DNA of 26,509 bases from a virus: IMG/VR virus record IMGVR_UViG_3300006350_000121, positions 1 to 26,509 of that record, one strand, 5' to 3'. Below are positions 9,948 to 17,656 of the stretch, in pieces. A program made the position numbers and the translations under genes. Positions within the stretch are counted from its first letter, which is position 1, and the number at the start of each line of letters is the position of its first letter. The notes below the pieces were generated by a model, which did not search any database, was not told the DNA's origin, and worked only from the letters and a program-made list of their open reading frames with translations.

Positions 9948-12900
9948 ATGAGTACTGCAAACTCTGGTATAAACTGTTCTAATTCAAGAGAGGAAGCAAA
10001 AGCCTCTGTTGTAATTCAATGTCCACAGAAAAATAATAAACCTTCCTATCTAAGAAGACTCGGAGAATCCTTTGATTATATTGAGTCTGTCTATAACGAG
10101 GTGCAACCAATTACTTTAACGAATGGTACTCTTCGGGAGCAATGGGATAATTCGGGTGATCCAAGATTTCAGCAATATAACGTAGACACTGGCGCAGCGA
10201 TTTTCGAGAACTATTGTAGAATGGATAAAGGTATCGATGAAGGATACTTCTATCATCTATGGAACTTCCCTACGAGTCATCAATCAGTTAAAGATATTTT
10301 AATTAAGTATGTACCAATCTGTTTAGATTCGGACGGTGATCCGACTACAAATTGTGCTGGAGCAGGTTATTCTGCAGCAACAGGTGGTTCATGTACAAGA
10401 AAAGCAAAGATAACCAATAATTTTACATTAGATCGAGTTGATATAGATATCAGTGGTCTACCTACAGTTGAAGAACCTTATGTTTATAAGGCAGGAACAA
10501 CTGACGCTTCAATCATCTTTACATATAAAAATGATACTAGAACTGTAGTTAAGGCTGGAGATGTCATTAACGGTCATACAGTGACCTCTGTGGTGAACTT
10601 TTGTGATACTCGTACCGAACAAAAGAGAATCCATCGAATTATCGGTGACTCTGCCTTTATACTGAATAATGTAAAGAATATACAGGTTGGAGATGTTGTC
10701 AGAGGATATTTGGATGAAGAGACTCAATTTCCTACAGGTTTGACAGTTAAAACGATTACTACTTCTACAAATCGTATTGATTTGAATTTACCAAGTGGTT
10801 TTCAAGGATTTAATCGAACTAAACGTAGAAAACTTAGAAATATTACAATTACCGCAGCAGAACCGAATAAAATACCAAGTACAAATTATTGTTTTGCAAC
10901 TATAGCAACAAATGTAACTCTTGGAAATAAACAAGTAGGATTTAAAATTGAGGGGCCTGGGATACATGATAATGACTGGCAGTTCACTACTAACCTAAAT
11001 GGTAACTGGACAAATCAAAAAGTATTCAATGAAGGTGGAAATGCGATCTTTAATTCAGCAGAGACAAGAACATATACAATTAACAAGGGTGGTGCAACCA
11101 TTACTGTTGTGGCAGAAGTCATCGATGATGGTGGAGAGTATGATACAAACTGGTATATTTCCAACTGGACTGGTGAACTTCCTGATATAGGTAGTACTTT
11201 TCAGTCTACACAGAATGGAGGACGAGGAAATGTTGTCATTAAGTTCAAGGTTGAGGGTACACCTGATACACTTACGACTGATGGAGGAGACTTTACAAAG
11301 GATGCTGAGTACACAGCAAGTCTTTCTGGTGCAGTAATTAACGTAAGAGCGGGTTGGGGTATCATAGATCGTGCAGCAATGGTCGGAATTATCATAAGTA
11401 AACGTAAAGATGTACTCTATGAACCTGTTTTTACGAAAGAAGATAAAATTATTGGTCAAGAATTGAATTTATTAAAGCAAGATTTTCCAGGCTTGAACGA
11501 TTTAGGTGCAGTTAGAGAGGCAGAGTACCTTCCTACAGTCGTAGATAGTCCTTGTGACCCTTATTTAACTCCAAATACAGAGGTTCCGACTAATGTGGGT
11601 ACAGCAGATAACACTACTTCCTTAGCTTCAAGTGGTAATTCGACTATTTCGAGTAAAATTAACGCAAAAATTGATGAATTAGCGGGTACTTCCTCTGTAA
11701 CAGACATTTCTGATGCGATTCAGACCATTACTATTGCAGAAACTTCGGTAGAAACCGTAAATAACAACCTATCAGAGGATGTAAAGTCCAATATTGCGAA
11801 AATTAAAGGAAAAGAACCTGGCGATAACAATGAAGTTGAACTTACTACGAAGCAAGATGCGAGTGTAAACACTCTAATTACGAATATTCTTGATAAATTC
11901 AAGGAAATTCCCGATGATATGAATACATTGATACCAGATTCCGTTCCAAGCTTGGCAGATCAGGTAGATGGAGAGAATATTGGTGAAGTTGAGCTTAGAA
12001 AGAACGCATTTCGTGATCTTCCTGTAAAACAAGACGGAATGTACTTTCTTGTAGAGGATCTTTCACTAACAGATTCATCTTATGAGAATATTGGTAAAAA
12101 TGCGAATAGAGATACGATTATTGCGAATGTATTACCACGATGGACTTACGGAAGTCCTACAGTGGGTACAGAAGTCGCTGGAGAGACAGAAATAATAATT
12201 CCAGGCACTGCATTAGGTGGTACAAGTCCAGATAATGACCTAGGCATACTTGTAATAGGTGTAAATGACTCAACAGGTGCAATTACAGAGTATGAAGTAC
12301 AAACTGACGCTGTTCCTAAACTTGCATATACATCAATATCACCTTCTTCACAACCTACACAACAAACTAGGACAACTTTTGACGTAACTGCATCTGGAGG
12401 AAACTATAATGTTGCAATTAATACAGCTGCGACAAATGATGCGAATAGAGTAGGTCAACAATTCATCATTAGAGGAGGTTTATTGGGTGGATCTGATGGA
12501 ACTGATACAAATGATAATAATGACTGCTTTATAACCGTTACAGGGGTCTCTGGAACGACTATAACTACATTTGACGTTAATGGTTCATCTACAGGAGCAG
12601 CTACTTTTACTGGTGTATCACCAACTATTGTAAATGGAACGTTTGATGTCGGTGTTTCGTGGGTAAGTACTGCAAGTACGACTGATGACGTATATACCGT
12701 ACAAGTTACGCAAGAAAAAGCAGGAAGAGGGTTTTTAGTGGGTGATGTACTCCGAATCAACGGAAGTACACTTGGAGGAACAAATACTACCCATGATCTT
12801 GATATTACGGTAACTGCGGTTGACTATGTGGGTGGAATCTCGGAATTGACCTTTGCTGGTACTCCAGAAACACTCTATACAGGCGTTAGTGGTACAAACA

Positions 12901-13937
12901 CTGACGGAAAGAACGGATCAGGTGCGACATTTGATGTATTAAAGGGTACATCCTCAGATGGTAGTGCATTATACATTGTTAATGTTGATAATGCTGGTAC
13001 TCTTTACAATACTGTTTCGCAACCATCTGGAATGTCAGTTAGTGTAGATGATGCTCGTAGAGGTAGAATGAGTGTATCGGGTGGAAACTTAAATGACTTC
13101 CCTACTAACTTTACGATTACCTTTGCTAGTAATGCACCTTCTCCCCTTCAGAATGGTACTGCATACGGTGCTGTTAAAGCAAGTAGTACTCAATTCTTTG
13201 TATATTATCCGACATTGGTAAATGGTATTCAAGTTCCAGTTACTTCTACAGGTAGATATCAGTTTATGACCGCAAGAGTGCGTTTTAGTAGTAATGCATC
13301 TAATATTACGACTTTTTCTATCGGTTTAAATAATGTTTCGCAAACTGTCAACTATTATACTGGTGCTGGTCTTACAAATTACGTTAAGGATATTGATTTG
13401 AGTGCATCTGCCGAAGTATATCCGACTAAATCATGGAAAGGTGCGGATTTTGAGTATAGAAGCACTTATGTTAAAGAATATGAGTTTGATATGGTTCCAA
13501 TGTCGGCAAATATCTCAAAAGCGAGTTTTAATAGAGGAAATCCACTTCAAATAGAATCAATTACCTCAAAATTAACGGAAGAGTTAAAACCAACCGATAT
13601 TTCGATCAAAGTTGAAGATACTAGCAAGTTTTTGAGTTCTGGGTACTTATTAATACCAAAATGGGTAAGAAAAACGGAAATTTACCTAGATTTGGGTACT
13701 GGAATTAATCAAACTAAGAATGAAAGGAATAATTACTTTTATGATGGAGAAGAGATTATATTCTACGGTTCTAAGACCAGCACAGAGTTTAAAGACATTA
13801 AAAGGTCTAGATTTAACTCAGATGCACTATTTACAACAACTATGGAACCTTATGCGAAAAATGGTGGAATTGTAAATAGTTATCAAAAGGGCTATTCAGT
13901 CCAACAATATTGGCCATACCGAATAGGAGCGGATTAA
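9948..13937 (+). CDS. Large virion structural protein, baseplate or tail-fibre type
   Basis: A 1329-residue protein. The N-terminal part (MSTANSGINCSNSREEAKAS onward) has the look of large T4-like cyanophage structural proteins. Residues about 569-665 form a Ser/Thr/Ile-rich, probably helical stretch. Between about 740 and 1010 there are at least three repeats built on a LGG turn (PGTALGGTSPDNDL, RGGLLGGSDGTDTN, NGSTLGGTNTTHDL) followed by a strand pattern like ITVTAVD, typical of cyanophage tail fibres. The C-terminal part has a YDGEEIIFYGSKT motif (about 1265-1277) shared with the giant protein at 17656. It begins the virion block, next to the PAAR-like gene. Its exact place in the particle is inferred. 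Confidence 0.82.
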   Translation: MSTANSGINCSNSREEAKASVVIQCPQKNNKPSYLRRLGESFDYIESVYNEVQPITLTNGTLREQWDNSGDPRFQQYNVDTGAAIFENYCRMDKGIDEGYFYHLWNFPTSHQSVKDILIKYVPICLDSDGDPTTNCAGAGYSAATGGSCTRKAKITNNFTLDRVDIDISGLPTVEEPYVYKAGTTDASIIFTYKNDTRTVVKAGDVINGHTVTSVVNFCDTRTEQKRIHRIIGDSAFILNNVKNIQVGDVVRGYLDEETQFPTGLTVKTITTSTNRIDLNLPSGFQGFNRTKRRKLRNITITAAEPNKIPSTNYCFATIATNVTLGNKQVGFKIEGPGIHDNDWQFTTNLNGNWTNQKVFNEGGNAIFNSAETRTYTINKGGATITVVAEVIDDGGEYDTNWYISNWTGELPDIGSTFQSTQNGGRGNVVIKFKVEGTPDTLTTDGGDFTKDAEYTASLSGAVINVRAGWGIIDRAAMVGIIISKRKDVLYEPVFTKEDKIIGQELNLLKQDFPGLNDLGAVREAEYLPTVVDSPCDPYLTPNTEVPTNVGTADNTTSLASSGNSTISSKINAKIDELAGTSSVTDISDAIQTITIAETSVETVNNNLSEDVKSNIAKIKGKEPGDNNEVELTTKQDASVNTLITNILDKFKEIPDDMNTLIPDSVPSLADQVDGENIGEVELRKNAFRDLPVKQDGMYFLVEDLSLTDSSYENIGKNANRDTIIANVLPRWTYGSPTVGTEVAGETEIIIPGTALGGTSPDNDLGILVIGVNDSTGAITEYEVQTDAVPKLAYTSISPSSQPTQQTRTTFDVTASGGNYNVAINTAATNDANRVGQQFIIRGGLLGGSDGTDTNDNNDCFITVTGVSGTTITTFDVNGSSTGAATFTGVSPTIVNGTFDVGVSWVSTASTTDDVYTVQVTQEKAGRGFLVGDVLRINGSTLGGTNTTHDLDITVTAVDYVGGISELTFAGTPETLYTGVSGTNTDGKNGSGATFDVLKGTSSDGSALYIVNVDNAGTLYNTVSQPSGMSVSVDDARRGRMSVSGGNLNDFPTNFTITFASNAPSPLQNGTAYGAVKASSTQFFVYYPTLVNGIQVPVTSTGRYQFMTARVRFSSNASNITTFSIGLNNVSQTVNYYTGAGLTNYVKDIDLSASAEVYPTKSWKGADFEYRSTYVKEYEFDMVPMSANISKASFNRGNPLQIESITSKLTEELKPTDISIKVEDTSKFLSSGYLLIPKWVRKTEIYLDLGTGINQTKNERNNYFYDGEEIIFYGSKTSTEFKDIKRSRFNSDALFTTTMEPYAKNGGIVNSYQKGYSVQQYWPYRIGAD

Positions 13938-14264
13938 ATGAGACCAGTACAAGTTATAGGTGGAGGAGATAGTGGTTCTGTTTTAGGATGTTGTAAGTGT
14001 TTTCCATTTGTTGTAACTCCAGTTATACAGAAACAATTTCACTTAGGATTACCAGTAGGTAGCACAGGACAACCTTTAGTACCTGCTCCTGGCATAAACT
14101 GTTGCGGTTTTGGATGTAGACCGTGTGTTTGTCCTAGAGTTATGGTTGGAGTAGGTAAAACTTTTATAACAGGTAGAAATTTCTCTCATTTAGGTGATCC
14201 TAACCCACCTTCTGTTCCACGTTTGAATATTGCAACCCCAGCTCCAAAAATGCTTTATGCATAA
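13938..14264 (+). CDS. Cysteine-rich PAAR-like spike-tip candidate
   Basis: A 108-residue protein starting directly after the stop of the large structural gene. Glycine- and proline-rich segments and VMVGVGKTFITGRNFSHLGD resemble PAAR elements; gp5.4-type PAAR proteins cap the membrane-piercing spike in T4-like phages. Eight cysteines (18, 19, 21, 55, 56, 60, 63, 65) plus His35 could bind a metal ion at a tip. Position among baseplate genes supports the call. It lacks an obvious canonical PAAR repeat set, so this remains a candidate; another cysteine-rich virion protein is the alternative. Confidence 0.6.
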   Translation: MRPVQVIGGGDSGSVLGCCKCFPFVVTPVIQKQFHLGLPVGSTGQPLVPAPGINCCGFGCRPCVCPRVMVGVGKTFITGRNFSHLGDPNPPSVPRLNIATPAPKMLYA

Positions 14265-14268
14265 TACC

Positions 14269-14297
14269 TTTACAATTAAGGATTCTTATGTTATAAT
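14269..14297 (+). promoter_or_regulatory. Sigma-70-type promoter inside the virion block
   Basis: TTTACA (14269-14274), 17 bases, extended TGT-TATAAT (14292-14297). It lacks the GTGKCACA box and the AGC start region. A later TATAAATTCATAAATG (14308-14322) resembles a T4-type late -10, so this spot may carry both classes. Confidence 0.75.
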
Positions 14298-14319
14298 GCG
14301 TCTAACTATAAATTCATAA

Positions 14320-14460
14320 ATGGCAGTACGTTTTAATCCTGGCACACCAACAGTAGAATCAAAACCGAAGAAAACAAGACAAGGTAACGGAAAACATTCT
14401 AAATACTCTGCTACCAGTAGAAATCACAAAGGTAAATCTTATCGAGGACAAGGAAAATAG
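14320..14460 (+). CDS. Small basic protein, 46 residues
   Basis: First gene after the internal promoter. The product (MAVRFNPGTPTVESKPKKTR at the start) is strongly basic and rich in Lys, Gly and Ser (SRNHKGKSYRGQGK), probably disordered and perhaps nucleic-acid binding. Short basic proteins like this occur next to baseplate genes in cyanophages, as I recall, without known roles. It is followed after three bases by the next gene. Confidence 0.72.
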   Translation: MAVRFNPGTPTVESKPKKTRQGNGKHSKYSATSRNHKGKSYRGQGK

Positions 14461-14463
14461 TCT

Positions 14464-14640
14464 ATGCGAATCCAAATTTGGTACTCTGAACATGTACAAC
14501 AGTGGAGATGGTCATTATACACAAGAAAGTATGCAAAAAACGGCGATGCAACACATTTAACAGGATCAGCACCAAAAATTCGAGATGCAATGGAAGATGT
14601 TTCCAATCGAGTTGAGTATTTAACTAAACAATACATTTGA
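14464..14640 (+). CDS. Small unknown protein, 58 residues
   Basis: Product MRIQIWYSEHVQQWRWSLYT onward: an aromatic beta-hairpin start, then a polar middle and a C-terminal helix (IRDAMEDVSNRVEYLTKQYI). The layout suits a compact strand-strand-helix protein. It lies three bases after its upstream neighbour and seven before the next, so it is cotranscribed with both. A minus-strand ORF over the same DNA is a shadow. Confidence 0.72.
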   Translation: MRIQIWYSEHVQQWRWSLYTRKYAKNGDATHLTGSAPKIRDAMEDVSNRVEYLTKQYI

Positions 14641-14647
14641 AAAAATT

Positions 14648-14869
14648 ATGGCAACTAAACGTGAAAAAGTAAGGGCTCAAGTAAAGTCCAGATGGTATTA
14701 TATTTTTTGGGGAAGTGCCACTGTTGCAGTTGTATCTGGACAGTGGTTTGTGGGTGCTGGATTTCGTAGTATGTCTAAATCTCTTGATACTCTTGTTGAT
14801 ACATATGTTAATAGACCAAGAGTTATGCCTGTTCCAAACAAAGATTATGGAATGACCATTATAAGATGA
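14648..14869 (+). CDS. Conserved cyanophage single-pass membrane protein
   Basis: A 73-residue protein with a basic N-terminus (MATKREKVRAQVKSR) and a hydrophobic segment WYYIFWGSATVAVVSGQWFV, followed by VGAGFRSMSKSLDTLVDTYV. It looks like a protein I recall in T4-like cyanophages near the baseplate genes, always hypothetical. The positive-inside rule places the N-terminus in the cytoplasm. It could be a virion component or a membrane factor in lysis or assembly; neither is shown. Confidence 0.8.
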   Translation: MATKREKVRAQVKSRWYYIFWGSATVAVVSGQWFVGAGFRSMSKSLDTLVDTYVNRPRVMPVPNKDYGMTIIR

Positions 14870-14879
14870 AACTACAATT

Positions 14880-15179
14880 ATGTACCAAGCATTACCAAAC
14901 AGATTACATATTAAAGATAGTGATGTAGCTGGTCAAGGCATTTTTGCTCTTGAAGAAATACCAGCTGGTCTTGTTTTGGGAATGTCACATATAGTTGTAG
15001 ATGAAGTAATTTACCGAACACCATTAGGAGGATTCATTAATCATAGCGATGAACCTAATTGTGAAAAGTGGAGAGAAAATGATAAGTATTTTGTAAAAAC
15101 AATTCGTCATATTAGTAAAGGCGAAGAATTATTTTTGAAATATACCTTTTATAGTATAAAGAGATTTGATAAATTCTAA
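14880..15179 (+). CDS. SET-domain protein, putative protein lysine methyltransferase
   Basis: A 99-residue minimal SET domain: GQGIFA (18-23) at the start, NHSDEPNC (53-60), which holds the NHS..PN cofactor and active-site motif, and GEELFLKY (80-87) with the catalytic-type Tyr. It should transfer a methyl group from S-adenosylmethionine to a protein lysine. Small SET proteins of this kind occur in T4-like cyanophages, as I recall; substrates are unknown. Pre-SET and post-SET parts are missing, and only about 12 residues follow the last motif. Its place between virion genes suggests a virion or host translation target, but this is inference. Confidence 0.88.
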   Translation: MYQALPNRLHIKDSDVAGQGIFALEEIPAGLVLGMSHIVVDEVIYRTPLGGFINHSDEPNCEKWRENDKYFVKTIRHISKGEELFLKYTFYSIKRFDKF

Positions 15180-15229
15180 AAAGTTGGAAAAACTCGCATA
15201 TATAGCTTAACGAATTATGTTTTTTAACC

Positions 15230-15679
15230 TTGTCGTTTAGCGTAACCAGATCTACTGCACCAACTAAGATAGTTGATAATTACTTGGGGAAGACCTCTAG
15301 GTCATTTAAAGATATTAGCTTTAATATGACTAAGAATCCTATCACCAAGGATATTGTTGTACTTAAAAATGAGGAAGCAATTAAGCAGTCGGTTAAGAAT
15401 TTAGTTTTAACGCAAATCGGTGAAAGACATTTTAGTCCACTTCTAGGAACCAACACAACATCCTATCTGTTTGAATTATCTACTGGATTATCTGAGAATG
15501 CTCTAATTGAAGAAATAGAAGATGTATTGCAAACTTTTGAACCAAGAATTGCTCTATCATCTGTAACTGTGAACGCAAATGAAGATTATAACAGATTTGA
15601 ATGCTTTATTGAATATTTTATCATTGGTATTCCTGAGGCATTACAAACAGTCGATTTCATTTTAGTCAGAGAAAGTTAA
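15230..15679 (+). CDS. 25: gp25-like baseplate wedge subunit
   Basis: A 149-residue protein of the GPW/gp25 superfamily. The hallmarks are ERHFSPLLGTNTTSYLFE in the middle and an EPR core in LQTFEPRIAL (E104, P105, R106), which is essential in T4 gp25 for joining wedge to sheath. T4 gp25 is 132 residues. The only possible start in this frame is TTG at 15230, with a stop at 15203 upstream. An ATG at 15217 in another frame would join it if the T-run at 15220-15225 were one base shorter, which would give a start MFLTLSFSV. The start is thus uncertain; the gene is not. Its stop abuts gene 6. Confidence 0.92.
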   Translation: MSFSVTRSTAPTKIVDNYLGKTSRSFKDISFNMTKNPITKDIVVLKNEEAIKQSVKNLVLTQIGERHFSPLLGTNTTSYLFELSTGLSENALIEEIEDVLQTFEPRIALSSVTVNANEDYNRFECFIEYFIIGIPEALQTVDFILVRES

Positions 15680-17656
15680 ATGGAGTTACCATCAGTAGCA
15701 TCCTTAGAGTTTGAACAACTTAAGGCGTCTATAAAAAATTATATAAAAACTAAATCAGACTTTACTGATTTTGACTTTGAAGGGTCAAACCTTTCAATGT
15801 TGGTAGATATTCTTGCTTATAATACTTTATATACCAGTTATAACATTAATATGGCATCTAACGAGTTAAATCTCGATACTGCCGTTTTAAGAGATAATAT
15901 AGTTTCACATGCTAAAAAATTAGGATATAATCCTATATCTTATCAATCTTCAAAGGTTGTAGTTGATCTTACTTGCTCTGGTGTAGGAGGATATAAAAGA
16001 TTAGGTCTTAAATCTGGTGCAACTTTACAAACCAGTATGATTGGAAAGAACTATACTTATGTGTCCAAAGATCCAATTAACCTTACAATTGTTCCAGGCG
16101 CATCTCAGGCGGTCTTTAGAGATGTCGAATTAGTAGAAGGTACAGTATTCGATATAAACTATACTGTCAACACCTCAAACGAACATCAAAGATTTTTTAT
16201 ACCTAATAATTTTGTTGATTCTACTACTGTAAAAGTATTTGTAAAAGATGATGCTAGTGCAACTACAGAAACAGAATATACAAGAAAAAATACAATTGTA
16301 GGTGTAAAACCATCTGATACAGTTTTCTTTGTAGAAGAAGTTCAAGACCAAAAATATGAAGTAATATTTGGTGATGATGTAATTGGTAGAAAATTACAAA
16401 ATGGTGAAGTAGTAAAAATTAGATATATTGTAACAGCTGGTTCTGAACTTAATAACGTTAAAGAAAGTTCTTTACAGTTTATTGGAACTATTGAATATGT
16501 TGATGCATCTGATAATACTGGAAAACTTCCTCTAAGTAGTGTTTCATTTACTCTAAATGATCAAAATTCAAGTGGTGGTTCATCATTTGAAAGTATTTCC
16601 TCTATAAAGTATAGAGCTCCAAGATATTATGCTGCACAAGAAAGGGCAGTTACAATCAGTGACTATGAATCTTTAATAATGCAACTTTATGGTAATACTG
16701 AATTAGTTAAAGTTGTTGGTGGTGAAACATTGTATCCACCTCAATTTGGTAAAGTTTTTATTACAATTAAACCTAAAGTAGGTGATGTAGTTAGTAGTAC
16801 TGAAAAGTTAAACATAGTAAAGGATCTCAAGGATTACATTGTTGGATCTATTACACCAGTAATTGTAGATCCTAAGAGAATTAAAATTACTGTTAAACCA
16901 GTTATTGTTTATAATAAAGATAAAACAAGAAGAAGTGCTGCTGCATTAGCTAAATTGATTCGTGATTTACTTATAGATTATGAAAATTCTGATGCATTTA
17001 AGAATTTTATTGGAAGATTTAGTAAATCTGAGTTACTTGCTGCAATTCAGAATCTAGATGCTTCTATTTTATATACAAACGTAAAAACTAAAGTTTGTGC
17101 AGAGATTGATCTTCAATCATCTAAAACTCCTATTGATTATAGTGGATCATTCTTCACTAAAATGAAGAGTAAACTTGATGGAAAATATGCTATTGTTTCT
17201 GGTTTCTTCTGTTACCCAGGCTATGCAGATCCAGTATTTATTGGAGTTCCTTCACTATTAGAAGGTTGTGTTTTAGATAATAACATTTATATATTTGATA
17301 AAAATGGAAATATAATTGATTCAATAGGTACGATTGACTTTGAAACTGGTGATTTTGCATTTTCTCTTGCATCATGTAGTGATAATCCTATAGATTTATG
17401 TGGGTTACAAGATGGAACTGATTTAGAGACAGATTCAGAAACTTATCCTGATATTATTATTGATGATCCTGTAATTCTTGATGATGACGATGATGATTCT
17501 GAACTTGATGATGATACTTCTATTGGTGAACCAGATATCGGAGATGTCACTGGCGATCCTGATATAACTAGTCCAACAACTGTAGTTGATGATCCTAATA
17601 ATGTTATTACAATTGATGACTTTACTCCAGAAACAGATCCAAGTAAGTGTAACTAA
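15680..17656 (+). CDS. 6: gp6-like baseplate wedge protein with acidic tail
   Basis: A 658-residue protein, close to T4 gp6 (660). The N-terminal LVDILAYNTLYTSYNINMAS motif, the central KYRAPRYYAAQERAVTISDY block and GKVFITIKP are typical of gp6/gpJ family wedge proteins that form the inner baseplate ring with gp25 and gp7. The order gp25-gp6 fits T4-like cyanophages. The last about 70 residues are very acidic (ILDDDDDDSELDDDTSIGEP) and look disordered; T4 gp6 does not have this as far as I recall. It ends in a TAATG overlap with the giant gene, so the three genes are probably coupled. Confidence 0.92.
   Translation: MELPSVASLEFEQLKASIKNYIKTKSDFTDFDFEGSNLSMLVDILAYNTLYTSYNINMASNELNLDTAVLRDNIVSHAKKLGYNPISYQSSKVVVDLTCSGVGGYKRLGLKSGATLQTSMIGKNYTYVSKDPINLTIVPGASQAVFRDVELVEGTVFDINYTVNTSNEHQRFFIPNNFVDSTTVKVFVKDDASATTETEYTRKNTIVGVKPSDTVFFVEEVQDQKYEVIFGDDVIGRKLQNGEVVKIRYIVTAGSELNNVKESSLQFIGTIEYVDASDNTGKLPLSSVSFTLNDQNSSGGSSFESISSIKYRAPRYYAAQERAVTISDYESLIMQLYGNTELVKVVGGETLYPPQFGKVFITIKPKVGDVVSSTEKLNIVKDLKDYIVGSITPVIVDPKRIKITVKPVIVYNKDKTRRSAAALAKLIRDLLIDYENSDAFKNFIGRFSKSELLAAIQNLDASILYTNVKTKVCAEIDLQSSKTPIDYSGSFFTKMKSKLDGKYAIVSGFFCYPGYADPVFIGVPSLLEGCVLDNNIYIFDKNGNIIDSIGTIDFETGDFAFSLASCSDNPIDLCGLQDGTDLETDSETYPDIIIDDPVILDDDDDDSELDDDTSIGEPDIGDVTGDPDITSPTTVVDDPNNVITIDDFTPETDPSKCN

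Noticed and set aside
11055-11459. Minus-strand ORF of 134 codons
   Set aside because: It is antisense to the well-supported structural gene, and its Cys/Ser/Ile-rich product looks like a shadow frame. The other minus-strand ORFs in the window are similar.
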